Source: Prorocentrum cordatum
Lineage: Eukaryota > Sar > Dinophyceae > Prorocentrales > Prorocentraceae
Assembly: GCA_963575745.1 (NCBI GenBank)
Contig: CAUYUJ010015838.1
Coordinates: 57,501 to 119,500, forward strand
Length of the DNA stretch: 62,000 nt
Reading direction: 5' to 3'
Position 1 is the first letter of the stretch. Every line of letters starts with the position of its first letter. A program made the translations under genes and the position numbers. Of the stretch, positions 9,727-19,999 are shown one piece after another. The notes beneath the pieces were generated by a model. The model was not told the DNA's origin, did not search any database, and worked only from the letters and a program-made list of their open reading frames with translations.

Positions 9727-10557
9727 TCACTGTTCCGAACTGTTCCCTATTAATAAACACCCCCTCCACCACTCGGCCGGTAGCCAACCCGGAACCATGC
9801 GCACACCATGAGGCCCCCCCCCACCATCCCTGTCAACAAACTATACAAAACGCACTCTGCCTCCAAATTCGGAGCATGCGCGGCCAACCCGATGCGGGCC
9901 CCGCCCACCATCCCTGTCACAAAGCAAAACAGAGTTCAGTTTTGGGCAAAGTCTGGAGTCATGTTTGTGAGGCCCGCGGGCCCATTGTATTGTTTTTCGA
10001 AAGGGACGGCGGGGGGGTCAGCGTATTCCCTGCTGCGCGCAGGGCTACCATCCCTGACAAACACACAATACAAATGCACCTCGCGGCCAAATGTGGATAG
10101 TGCGCGGCCACCCCGCGATCATTGTCAAGTGTTTTTTTGTCAGGGACGGCGGGGGTGATGGTGTATGGCCTGCTGTGCGCAGGCCCACCAAACACAACGA
10201 TGGGCATTGGTTTTCGACAAGGATGGTGGGGCCCGACGTGTTTCCCGATTTGTGCTGTCATGTGCGCAAGCGCACCTGACGCACTCTGCACGTGCCCCGG
10301 ACATGGGGCACCTGACACGGCTGGAGGGAGCATCTGGCGCACTAGGCCCTGGCGTGCCTGGCACGCTCGGGCCCTAGGGGTGCCTGGCGCGCGTGGCGCG
10401 CCCAGCACGCGTGGCGCACCTCGCCCCAGCGTCGCGCACATGGGCTCGATGTTGGTTCCCAGTAGCTGTCCATCAAAAGACGACCGCGGAATATGCTGAG
10501 GCTCGTGTGTTATTTATGTGTTGGGAGGGCGGGTGGGAGTGAGCTAGACGGCTTGCT
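9727..10557 (+). repeat. About 850-bp tandem duplication, copy 2
   Basis: Second direct copy, offset by about 846-865 bp from the first and diverged by substitutions and small indels. Same internal inverted CCCTGTCA/TGACAGGG boxes and GCGCACCTGG-type short repeats. Confidence 0.85.
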
Positions 10558-10639
10558 ATCTGAAGGGTGTCTTGACCCATCCCCCTAACCCCTGCCCTGG
10601 ACCTGGACGGGGGGGGGCGCGAGTCATCAGAGTGTCCTT

Positions 10640-11335
10640 TTTCGCTCAAGATGGCTCCAAGAGGGCCTCGGATGCTCCAAGATGGCCTCCAAGATGGCTC
10701 AAGACAGCGCCAGGTGGCTCAAGATGACTTCCATCATGCCTCCAAGAGGCCCCTAAAGGACCACAAGACGGTTCCAGGTGCTGCCGGAGCTCTCTCGGGA
10801 CCTCCCCGAAAGCCAGAATCCGTCAAGAACCTAAAAGAAATCAATGATGTTTGCCTTCTCGCCCTTTCGCTTCCGATGTTCTGTGGAGGCCTCAAAATGG
10901 CCCCAAGATGGCCCAAGAGAGCTCCAAGAGAGGCCCATGAAGCCCCCAAGACGGCCCCAAGAGCGTACAAGATCGCCCAAGAGCGCCCCAATAGGGCCCC
11001 AAGAGGCGCTTTGAAGGGCCCCAGAGGGGGACGCACATCGAGGACCCCCCCTCCTTTGATCGATGGCCTCCAACATGGCCCCAGGAAGCGCTCCATAGCT
11101 CCCAAGAGGACCCCAAGAGAGCCCCGGGCCCCAAGAGGGCCCCAAGACGCCCCAAACGAGCCCCAAGAGGACCACAACAACCCCCAAAGAGCCCCAAGAT
11201 GCTCCAAAAAGAGCCCCAAGAGGACCTCAAGACGCCCCCAAAAAGGCCCCATAGCTCCAAGCAGGCCTCCGATGCCCCAAGATAGCCTCCACCATGGCTC
11301 AACACTTTCCTCCCCCTCGTCTCTTTGACCGATCT
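10640..11335 (+). repeat. Cored CCAAGATGG array element, copy 3
   Basis: Array, core B (10811-10900), array, boundary motif at 11001-11064 (AGAGGCGCT, CCTCCTTTGATCGATGG), array, and a second boundary-like CCTCGTCTCTTTGACCGAT at about 11310-11332. The third example of the same module order. Confidence 0.75.
10811..10900 (+). repeat. Core B, copy 3
   Basis: Contains AAAGAAATCAATGATGTTTG and CGCCCTTTCGCTTCCGATG. By eye the best match to copy 2. Confidence 0.8.
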
Positions 11336-11727
11336 GTTTCACTATATGCGTCTCTGCTTTTCATTTCCCGTCTGCTCTCATCGGCAGGGCTTCTGAATGG
11401 ACTGGCGGGGATTCGCGAAGCGAACACAATTTCTCAATCTCTCTCTCTCTCTCGATTGCCCTGGCGCTCGCAACGACTCCCGTTGACAGCTGATGCAGCG
11501 CCACGGCCCCACCGAGGTGCTCCGCAGCGCTTCCCAGAACCCGTCGTCAATGAAGCGCTCCTCCCGCTGAAATCCGGCAGCCCCCTCCGAGGGTGGCAGA
11601 GCCTTGCGCCCGACAGGCCGCCGCAGCACCCCACTGCCATCCACCCCCCGCCCGCAACCGCCGGGTGCGGACCCCTCATCATGGGCAAATGTTCCACCAC
11701 CGCTACCACAGGTAGGCCGGGGACGGG
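11336..11727. other. No recognised gene
   Basis: Includes a short (CT)n run near 11437-11453. Open frames on both strands overlap and have no motif. Confidence 0.4.
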
Positions 11728-11935
11728 GAGGTTCTCCTCCTCCTCCTCCTCCTCGTCCTCCTCCTCCTCCTCCTCCTGCTCCTCCTGCTCCTCCTCCTCC
11801 TCCTCCTCCTCCTCCTCGTCCTCCTCCTCCTCCTCCTCCTCCTCCTCCTCCTCTTCCTTGTCCTCCTCCTTCTGCTCCTCCTGCTCCTCCTCTTCCGCCT
11901 CCTCCTCCTCCTCCTCCTCGTCCTCCTCCTCCCTG
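11728..11935. repeat. (CTC)n microsatellite
   Basis: CTC triplets with scattered CTG/GTC variants over about 200 bp. A GGA counterpart lies at 12180-12232. Confidence 0.95.
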
Positions 11936-12179
11936 GCCTACCTACGGTAGTGGTGGTGGAAAAATCGGCCCATCACCTCAGCCCGTGGCTCGACCCTGTC
12001 AGGACATCAACGACTACCCCGCGCCAGGTTTCCGCCCGAACCCGACCTCGCCGCCCCTCCCGCCCCTCGCCCGCCCCCCGGCATGCGCCACCCACGGCAT
12101 GGTGGGCCCCCCCTCCTCCCCCCCAGCTTCCATCCCGCATCTGTCGCCCAGGGTAGGAGTGAATAGGGCGAAGGGGCGG

Positions 12180-12232
12180 GGAGGAGGAGGAGGAGGAGGA
12201 GGAGGAGGAGGAGGAGGAGGAGGAGGGGGAGG
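12180..12232. repeat. (GGA)n microsatellite
   Basis: GGAGGA run close to the 3' end of the LINE remnant. It may mark the insertion neighbourhood but gives no clear target-site duplication. Confidence 0.9.
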
Positions 12233-12383
12233 CGGAGTTCTTTTTTGGGGGGGATGTTTCTTTTAGGCGCGGCGCCAAGCGTGCAGGCACAGCTGGGCGG
12301 CTCGGGCGCAAGCCCGACGGTGAGATAAAAAGGGCCCCCGAGCACATCCCCAAAGGGGACCGCCAGCAGGCGCAGCCAGGGGC

Positions 12384-13346
12384 CTACAACCCGTCCGCAG
12401 CCTCGCCCACGACTACCAGGTCACCGACCAGGCTGTCGAGGACGAAGTCCGCGAACGGCCGAGGCCTAACCTGGCCGCTGGCCAAGGGCAGAGGAAGACC
12501 AGTGCGCAGGTGCTTGCCCTCCTACAAGCGACCCAGGCGGGGCCCCGTCTGTGGGGGCACAATCCCGAGGCAAGGCTGCGCGAGGAGCGGAGCGTTCTCG
12601 CTCGAATGCGCTCCGCACCTCGCGCAGAAAAGGACAGGGCCCACGCACCATACGCGGTGGCCACCTCCTGGGCTGCACGCCGCAGGCGTGTAGCCATCAC
12701 GCGTCCTGGCGACGCGGTAGCAGCGGCAGCAGCGGAAGCCCTTGCCACACGGCACAGGCTCGTGCACGCCAGCGGGCAGCACCACGTCTGCCGTCAGCGC
12801 GGGGGCTGTCCCCCCGCGCCGAGCACGTCGCAGGTGGCCGTGCCGCGGCGCGTCGTGCTGGCCGGGGTCCGCTGAGCGCAGCACCCGAGCCAAAAACTTG
12901 GCGACAAGCGTCACCAAGTGAAACGTGCGCTCGGCCCGCTGAACCGCAGCACTGTCCGTGGGGTGGAGGGCAGCACCTTGTCGGGCGCCGAGGTCGGCGC
13001 AGTGGTTCCCCCAACGCTTGATCAAGCCACGCTCGACGGCACTGTCGCGGCAGCGTCGAGCGTGGCCTTTGACCTGCACAACCGTGACGTCACCACCTAG
13101 GTCGTCTACGCGATCCCAGATGCGCGTCCAGAGGTCGGCTGCCTCGCACTGGGCACCAGTGGTCTCGGCGCGTCCGCGCTCGAAGCTGGAAACCACCCAG
13201 GCGCAGTCCGAGTGGAAGCAGTAGGCCCCCAAGGCCACGTGCGTCAGAGACATGAGGAGGGCGAAGGCCTCCGCAAGATCTGACGCCTTGTGCAGCCCTG
13301 GGAGCGGGCCGCAAAGGGAGGCGGTCAGGCACCCTTGCCCGTCCAC
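12384..13346 (-). pseudogene. RNase H domain and Cys-rich tail of LINE remnant
   Basis: In the 274-residue open frame starting at 13346, RNase H type I residues are recognisable: Glu26 in SDLAEAFALL, Asp47 in CFHSDCAW, His95 in VQVKGHARR and Asp118 in GNHCADLGARQGA. The first catalytic Asp is not seen and was probably removed with the RT core. Near the C-terminus HRVWCVGPVLFCARCGAH and a later Cys form a zinc-knuckle-like cluster. The frame stops at 12522, and a shifted frame continues in a plausible tail to TAG at 12384-12386. RNase H would remove template RNA during reverse transcription. Confidence 0.75.
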
Positions 13347-13368
13347 CTGGACAACCGACCAGCCCGCT

Positions 13369-14439
13369 CTACTGAGTCGGCAGGAGGACCATCTGCATCG
13401 CTGCCAGGGCCTTCGGCGCGTGCCCTAGCTCCAGCATGCGCCGCCAGAGCTCGACGCAGACCTCGAGCGCCTCGTCGCACAGCACGGTGACGTGGCGCGG
13501 GTGGAAGGCGTCGCAGACCAAGCCCGTCACGCGGGGGAAGGAGTGCCCGACCCGGCGCAGCTCCTCGACGCTCGCCCATGTCCAATTGGGCCAGGCGACC
13601 GCCGCACGTCCGCCGCCTTCGCCCCACAGCGCGTGCCACGGGCGCGCCGCCGCCTCTGCCACCAGCTGCGCCGACAGGAGGCCCGCGGAAGACCGCCAGC
13701 GGCCGGCAGCCCAAGGCGCCGGCTCGCGGATCCAGCGGAAGCCCTGTCGCACGCCGTCGCCGACGGTGGCCTCGCGGGACCAGTCCAGCCAGGCCTTGTA
13801 GCGGCGGTAGGCCGAGCGGCCCTCGGCGGCGCCTGCCGCCCGCTGGAGGTCGCCCAGGAGCGCGCCCACCGCGGGCTGCTCCAAGAAGTTCAGCCTGCGG
13901 ACGCGGCGGCGCCGCGACTGCCAGAGCGTCGGGTCCGCGCCCGCCACGGGCGGCACGAAGCGGAGCAGCTTCACCTGGATGCGCCTGGCGCGGTGGCTGC
14001 CCAACCGTCGGCGGACACGCCGCTCGCGCGCGCGCTCGGCGAGCCAGCTCCAGTGCTGCTCAGCGGGGGCAGCCTTCGCGGTCGGCGCCCACTGCTGCCG
14101 CTGGCGATGGAGCTGCACCTTGACCAGGCGCGAGCCTTCGCTCCTGCCCCGATCGGGGTCCGCCTCACGGCCCTCTGCCAGGCCGAAGTGCTGGGCCAGC
14201 TCGTCCTCATATCGGTCCAGGACGCGCCCGCAGGCGGCATCCAAGCCCGCTGCCGCCGTGACCGCCCGCAGGTCGGCGATCGCGCACCGCCATCCTGGCG
14301 GGGGCAGCTGCGACCCGACCAGCATCTTGGCAGGGAAGGCCTTCGTGCGGCGCGTGCGGAAGACCGTGGCACCGGGGGGGGGGGGCCAGTCTGAGCGCCA
14401 CCGCCCTGTGGGTGCGGACCGCGAATCGGTCGCACCCAC
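13369..14439 (-). pseudogene. Linker and truncated RT N-terminus of LINE remnant
   Basis: A 356-residue frame. It begins in endonuclease C-terminal sequence, continues through an Arg/Ala-rich linker (SWLAERARERRVRRRLGSHR) and ends with VELWRRMLELGHAPKALAAM and VLLPTQ, which resemble the region before RT motif 1 in LINE reverse transcriptases. It stops just 22 bp before the RNase H frame, where about 300 residues of RT palm and thumb would be expected. The frame joins the preceding endonuclease frame at a run of about 12 G near 14371-14382, which probably caused the frameshift. Confidence 0.7.
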
Positions 14440-14720
14440 GCGCGGCTTGGACCTCCGCCGGCTGGTCGACGCAGAAGGAGTCGACCTCCCGCGCGGAGGT
14501 GGCCGCGACGCAGCTGGCGTGGCTGGAGCATGTCAGTCGCGCCCCACTGGACGGCAGCAGCTGCGCCTCCTCCAGCACAGTGGGCGTTCCAGTCCGCTCC
14601 CACGACGAAGGGCCGTCGCATGGCCCGCGCCACCGAGCCCGAGTTGGTCAGCAGGTCCAGGTCGATGTCGCTGAGGTCCTGGCTGGCGTGGAGGTACGCA
14701 GACGCCGTCATCGCACCCTC
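14390..14720 (-). pseudogene. AP-endonuclease-like domain of LINE remnant
   Basis: ASAYLHASQDLSDIDLDLL and PFVVGADWNAHC (about 14705-14565) match the stretch before and including the GDWN-type catalytic motif of LINE endonucleases. A second frame (start 14578) carries SAREVDSFCVDQP and CDRFAVRTHRAVAL, the usual ending with an Asp-x-Phe/Tyr strand and an SDH-like motif, here RTH. The domain is therefore split by a frameshift near 14520. It would nick target DNA for target-primed reverse transcription. The N-terminal part is displaced or replaced by a GGA microsatellite. Confidence 0.65.
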
Positions 14721-14731
14721 GCGGCCACCCA

Positions 14732-14850
14732 CAAGAGGAGGAGGAGGAGGAGGAGGAGGAGGAGGAGGAGGAGGAGAAGAGGAGGATAAGGAGGAGGAGG
14801 AGGAAAGGAGAAGGAGGAAGATGAGGAGGGGGAGGAGGAGGATGGTCTGG
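14732..14850. repeat. (GGA)n microsatellite inside LINE remnant
   Basis: GGAGGA/GAGGAAAGG run between the shared N-terminal coding motif and the endonuclease. It replaces the coiled-coil region present in the related copy at 21.7-22.5 kb. Confidence 0.9.
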
Positions 14851-14859
14851 GATGCCAAG

Positions 14860-15420
14860 GCGATGGGCGCGTGATCCTCGTCCATTTTGCTCTGCGTTCG
14901 GCCCTGTCAGCCAAGGTCGTGTCAGTAGTCTCTCTGCTGCTTTCGTTGCAATCCGAACGTGACGTTTCGGCATGCGAGCGCGGGAAATAGTCTGCCTTCT
15001 CGGCTAACTCGGGGGAGTCGTGAACCGAAATGGGTGCGGATCCTTATCCGTGTCGAGGCTGGCGCGCCAATTCCGTGATATTTACATCGAGCTCTCTGCT
15101 GCTGTAACGGCGCGCCAGCGTGCAATAATAGCACAAGCAATTCGCGCGCACCTTGGGGCGGAAGGCGTTCTGGACGAACGCGTGGAAATCCACAAGAACC
15201 AAGCAGCGCTGCCGTGCTGTGGAGGCCTCTAAAGGCCTGGGGGCGCGAGAAGATAGCTAGGGAAACGAGCCACATTTTTGCACGGCCAGTTTCGGTCCTA
15301 AATGTCTGCTGATTGTGGGGACACGCTGAGGGGGACAAGTCTGCTACAAATCATGCAACTATCCACTAGTGCCGGCGTCCAGACAACGCCTTGGTTGAAA
15401 TCGATTAGACATGTCCTGTG
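14860..15420 (-). repeat. 5' region shared by two LINE-linked copies, copy 1
   Basis: Homologous to 22420-23165. Shared boxes include GTCAGTAGTCTCTCTGCTG, GCGTGCAATAATAG, CGGGCGCGAGAAGAT-like, CCAGTTTCGGTC and AACTATCCACTAGTGCCGGC. On the minus strand both copies lead into a frame starting M-x-x-RAERRxxWxRIxRP, so this is probably the 5' UTR and first codons of one element family. Confidence 0.75.
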
Positions 15421-15809
15421 GCACTGCGTTGACATCAACATCGGCCTTGACATCACGCAAGCCACCCCCTCGTCCTCCACCCAGAACTTGACCGTGCGTG
15501 GGGAGTCCGAGATATCCTCCATCATCACCAACACCACCGCTCCTGTGGCGTTCTGCGGCGCGGACTAATAGGGAAACCCGGCGGAGTCCCAGCCGCAGGG
15601 AACCGCGGGACACGGGCTCCTTTAGCTCGTGCGCGTCCTGCTTGATGAGCCTCGAAACATCTACGGGCCGCGCCAAGCGCAACTCGCGGCTGCATCACCG
15701 CCTGGGCAGAGACGAAATGGTCCACCTCGAGCAACTGTGGGCGCGCTCGTGGCCGGAGCCTCCTCGAAACTCATTCGTTTCCGAGCTTTTCCGGCGGCGC
15801 TCGCACGAC

Positions 15810-16443
15810 AACTTAGTCAAATGCCTTCAGAGCAGAGCTCGGTCCATCGGAATTCTTTGCCCTTGTCACCCGCGCATCGATCTCCACCACCAGGTGCTCG
15901 CGGACTTTGTTGTGGATGGTTTTCGAGCTTTCGTGGAGGTCCGCCGGGTAGCTTCCAGAATCCATGATCCGAATGCCCTGGCGATTCTCGCGGAACTTCT
16001 ACAAGGGGCTTTGCGTCCGCATTCCGGTCACCAGCTCGCGCGGCGAGCATCTGGTCCGACCGGCGCGAGGCATGCTTCTCATCGCACATTCAGCGCCTTT
16101 GATCAAATTGGGCCAATTTTTGGGGTGGTCCCGGCAGCATGCGCCGGGATCTCGGTTGATCGGTGTAGCCAGCGTTTCCAAATACCCCTGGCTTCGAGGA
16201 TGATGGGGGCGAACCAGTGCCCAACGGCATTTGTTGACAGATCGCACCAAGGCGCTGATCAAAACACCGCCGTGATCCGACGTGAGCGCCGAAGGGGATC
16301 CGCACATGTCGAAGAAAATGCCCTTCGAGGACATTTTCTTCGACATGCGCGCGCGCCCACTCATCGGCACGGTCGCGCGGCGAAGCGTAGATCCAGCACC
16401 GCCCCGAGAACAAAAAAAAACTCAGTGTTCTGTGAAGATCCAC
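15810..16443 (-). pseudogene. Integrase catalytic core (Ty3/gypsy-like), frameshifted
   Basis: In the frame starting at 16370, LTSDHGG (Asp32) and HHPRSQGYLE (Glu65) match the second Asp and the Glu of the DDE integrase core; the conserved HPxxQGxxE motif is very clear. NRD, CRDHPKNWPNLI and SPRELVTGM follow as in gypsy integrases (the NW..L and SP.ELV.G motifs). The preceding helix (RADEWARAHVEENVL) is in the frame starting at 16443. After 15999 a TAG interrupts, then the same frame continues with a charged C-terminal tail to TAA near 15811. Confidence 0.8.
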
Positions 16444-16446
16444 TCG

Positions 16447-16982
16447 TTACTCTCGGAAGAAAAAGGATATCGGACAGACCGCGTCGACGAAAAGCATGCG
16501 GACACGAATGCCATCGAGCCCTGTCCGTTGCGCCAGGGTCGACCCCAGCTGGGGCCGAGCCAGTCGACGCACAGAACAGGTACTTACCCATGATTGCACG
16601 ACGCGCTCGGGAGTCGGCCGTCGAGCGAGCGGCTCCATCTTCGCCTGGAACGACCGCTGCGCAACTCGCCGTCGTGGCACATCAGCAGCAACTGCTTCCT
16701 GCGCTTGAGCGTGTAATGCTGGCCGTCGCAGATGAGCGCTCGCGCAGCCCAGGAAGGCATCGCAACGCGCTCTCTGGAATAATTCGTCGCTTTATCGTGC
16801 ACCTTCCGGTAAAGTAGCCCGTCGCGCATCGCAGCGTGCTGCGTGTGGCTCACGGCCGCGTCCGCGCGCATCGCGCGGCTCCGTCCGTCTATGGGCGGAA
16901 CGAGGACCTTGACTTCCTTGAAGACGCGGTCGTTCGTAGCGCCGTCGCCTCCGCCCTCGGCCGCCTTCTGCAACGTCTCCAA
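16447..16982 (-). pseudogene. Integrase zinc-binding region, frameshifted
   Basis: The frame from 16982 contains AAMRDGLLYRKVHD, RERVAMPSW and LLLMCHDGELRSG, the familiar DGLLYRK...VxxPxx...HDGxxxGH layout that precedes a gypsy integrase core. The frame starting at 16680 carries RVVQSWVSTCSV, in the place of the V..YV..C..C zinc half, and MLFVDAVCPI where the first catalytic Asp strand is expected. Histidine spacing is damaged, so the finger is probably non-functional. Confidence 0.55.
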
Positions 16983-16999
16983 CGCCAGGAAGATGTCGA

Positions 17000-19450
17000 A
17001 TCACTCAGGGTCCCGCCGTTGGAATTGCTTTATTTGGCCCCTCTCGAAGTCCGCCGGGCTGGCCGTGTCCGGCACGTCGTCGCCGTGCGCGGCCTTGTCT
17101 GCCGCGTCTCCATTCGCAGCCTTGGCAAGCTTCCGCCAGTGCCTGAACTTCCACCATAACCAACGCCCTGCAGTGGCCCATGCGCGTGTAGCGGATCTCA
17201 CGAGAAGAACCTTGTTTCCCAGCAGATGCGAACTTCTCCGTGCACTCGCGCGCAACCGCGGTGACGAAGAGGCGATGCTGCCGCTGCTTTGGGGCTCGGC
17301 GACAACGCCTTCGGTGTGCTTGATGGCGGACTCCCGCGGATAAATGAAGTGCTGGTCTTGCAATTTCCCATTGGCCGTTCAGGGCGAGGAAGCGGGTGAG
17401 CGCGGACGCCTGCGAGCGCAATCGCAATCGCAATGTCCTCGCAGGTGGTCAGCCACGCGCGCGCCATCTGATAAGGCGCGCCCGTAACCGCGCAGTCGTC
17501 CTCACAGGGGGGCCCAGACACCTGGCGCGCCTGCGAGCCCCCTGATCTCGCGGAGAAGGTCGTGTCGCGAAAACAAAAGTATCTCGATGGTCGCCATGCG
17601 CCGGCCGCCATCGGCGAGAGGATCCGCCGAGAAATCAGTTCAGCCAAAGCGCTGTAATATGCTGTCTTCTCGTCGCCCCAGTCGACGCCGTAAGGCATCT
17701 CAACTGCGCGGGTTCGTTGCGTTGTCCGAGCTGCGGGCATGCGGTGACAAGGGGGAGCAAAATAGCGCGCTGCTGCTGGGCTCGCGCGGCCCCTGCCCCA
17801 ATGGGCCGCGTCCGCGTCGAAGTTGCGGTCGGGGTCGACGCGGCCGTCGCGATGCTCGGCGGTGCCCAACGATATCGCGCCCCAGACACTCGCCAAGTTT
17901 GGCCCCGGTCGCGCAGGCCCGCGCGAAGGCGCGGCAGGGGCAGAAGTCACCTGGCTGCGAAAATGCATCTCGAGCCAGTCTCCAATGGAGCTTGCCGCTC
18001 CGGGTAAGCATGGTCGCGTCGGGTGGCGCCGAAATCGACGGCCTGTGCGGAGATTTCCGCGATGAAGCGCCTTGAAGCCCCAATGCCGAAACGTAGATCC
18101 CCGCGCTCCGCGTCGCCCCCGCGCGCAAGAACTCGGGCCGCGTGCCCCCGCGCGCGTTTCTCCGCCTCGTCGCGGGCACATCGGTCGGCGACGCTTGCGC
18201 CGCGGGGCGCGTCGCGCGCGACGATCGCGGCATAGTTGTGAAGCCCCTCGCTCGGCCGCGAACATGTCGCCCCCGCCGCCGACGACGCGCGATATGCTGG
18301 GCGGGGAACCCCGCGGGTCGACGGGCGCTCGAGCATCGACGCGCGGGCCCCCGAAGGAACTGCCAGCAGGCACGTCGCCATGCGCGGCGCAACTTCTGTT
18401 GGCGCGTCGCCGTGCGCATCGTCACCGAGTACGTCGTCGCGCGCGATCGGCTCAACGCGCTCCTCGTCTGGCGGCTCCGCGGCGGCAGAGCTTGCGCGGT
18501 GTTTTTGACCGCGGGTGCTTAATCAGAAAACTAATTGCCTGCGTGCGTGGCAAGACGCCGCCCGCGGCGGCCGCGGCGAGGGCGCGCGTCGCGGCGTCGC
18601 CGTCGCGGCCGTTCGCGAGCAGCGGTGGCAAAGGCACTTGAGAACAACCAACTCCGGGCAAGACGCGCGCGGGAAGCCCGCGAGCGAGCGACCCGCCCCC
18701 CGCGGCCAAGCTGATCCGCGAAGTTCGGCGGGCTCGTCCTCCGGCCCCGTCGCGACGAAGTCTGGTGGAAGGCCATTTCTCCACTCCTCCTGTTAAGCGT
18801 TCACTAAGGACTGCGCCGCTCGCTCGGCGAAGCATTCGGCGCCGGCGGCGAAGGGCGCAACTTCTCCGCAAGGGCCCCAGCATCAGGCCCTGCGGGTTGA
18901 TCTCCGCGAGGCCCCGCGGCCACGGGCCCCCCGCGCGCCGGCTCTCCGAGAGGCCCGGCCGGCTCTCCTAGAGGGCCGCCGTCGGAGGAGACGGCGTTGA
19001 CCTTCCCCTGTCTCCCTGCGTCGCTGGGGTCGTCATCCCCCAGCTGGCCGACGAATGCCATCAGACATCAGAGACATGACACCCACGTCTAGTTCGATGG
19101 GCTTCTTGACATCTGGGCGATACCGCCCAGAAGCCAACAAGCTTTGGCAGCGCGCCCGTCTCGGGCTAACGGGGTCAGCAAGGGCGCGGCATGCCCTCTT
19201 GATCTGCGCCCTCTGGATCGAATCCCCGCATTACTTCGCGTCGACCGCCCGCCCAAATAACGCGTTGTTGGCGTGTCAATATGCTCGGAGAGACCCTGCG
19301 CATGAGTTGCGTCGCGGTCGGCATGGGGCAACTCACTATTGCGAATCTTCCGATGCGCGACTGGCCGAGCGCCGAAGACCCCGGGGCGCCGAAGAGCTCG
19401 CTTTCGGAGGCGCTCCAGGCCTGCCCCGTCGCTGTCAGACTCCACCAGAA
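17000..19450 (-). other. Interior of pol remnant; no domain read clearly
   Basis: By position this should hold the thumb, connection and RNase H of the element. ALTRFLALNGQWEI-like minus-strand peptides occur near 17390-17350, but frames switch too often to assign residues. No other gene is recognised. Confidence 0.4.
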
Positions 19451-19499
19451 GATGGCGATCGATTTCCGCGCGCCGCGGCCCACTTCCACTCCGAATAGT

Positions 19500-19900
19500 T
19501 CGACGGTTAGCTGAGCCCACTTGTCCCTGATAGAACCTGAATCGGGTGCGCAAGCGGCGAGCTGCCCGCAAAATAAACGCACGCGCAGACGCTGCTGTCT
19601 GCGTCTCTCCACCAGGCGCCGTCTTCGTCGCCCTTGTGCGCCGCCGCGCCAATCGGAGCGTCGCCCGCGAGTCGGCCCGGAACCCCCTCGCCAGTCGGCC
19701 CTCGGACGTGGCGGGGGAAGACTGTCCCGTGATGAACTGGAATGCGCCTGGGCCCTGTTTCGCCCGCGTGCGTAGGGCGCGCGGGCGTAGAATCCCACGC
19801 AGCGCCACTGGCTGCAAGATCTCCACCGTGACGTCGTCGATCGCGAGCTGGGTGAAACCCCGCGCTGCGTCGAAAGTCGAACGCGGGGCGCCCTGTTGCG
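19500..19900 (-). pseudogene. Reverse transcriptase fragment (Ty3/gypsy-like)
   Basis: Reading across frames, FDAARGFTQLAIDDVTVE (about 19880-19825) corresponds to the D-x-x-x-GFxQ RT motif A, KQGPGAFQF to the GP..FQ motif B and a GRLAGDAPIGA peptide to the position of the catalytic xxDD motif, with one Asp altered or out of frame. At least two frameshifts separate these. The order and spacing fit a gypsy-type RT, but the call is by eye. Confidence 0.5.
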
Positions 19901-19999
19901 CTCGCTGGAGACGCGCGCTGGCGTTGGCGCTCGGCCAGGGTGCGTCCGCTGTCTGCGAATTTGCATAGCGATAGTCCTGGACAGGTCGCCTCAGGTCCC

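Larger units (their letters stand above)
12384..15420 (-). mobile_element. Non-LTR (LINE-like) retrotransposon remnant, RT core missing
   Basis: Read on the minus strand from high to low coordinates the order is: a 5' region (about 15420-14860) that recurs at 22.4-23.2 kb; a short N-terminus interrupted by a GGA microsatellite; an AP-endonuclease-like domain (about 14720-14390); an Arg-rich linker; the first part of the reverse transcriptase region ending at 13369; then directly an RNase H domain and a Cys-rich tail. The RT palm with its catalytic YxDD is absent, so the copy has an internal deletion and at least three frameshifts. It is dead but recent enough for domains to be readable. Assignment rests on motifs read by eye. 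Confidence 0.75.
15800..19970 (-). mobile_element. Ty3/gypsy-like LTR retrotransposon pol remnant
   Basis: Domains appear on the minus strand in the order reverse transcriptase (about 19.9-19.5 kb), an unclear RNase H/connection region, integrase zinc-binding region (about 16.98-16.6 kb) and integrase core (about 16.44-15.8 kb). This RT-then-integrase order is that of Ty3/gypsy. Many frameshifts and a few stops break it. I did not find flanking long terminal repeats, gag or protease. The long plus-strand frames over the region are shadows. Confidence 0.65.

Noticed and set aside
13436-14394. Plus-strand frames of up to 300 residues over the LINE remnant
   Set aside because: Antisense shadows of the minus-strand LINE ORF, whose endonuclease and RNase H motifs are specific.
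15498-16817. 439-residue plus-strand frame, the longest clean frame near 16 kb
   Set aside because: It lies antisense to the integrase motifs, which are specific (HPxxQGxxE); the plus-strand product has none.
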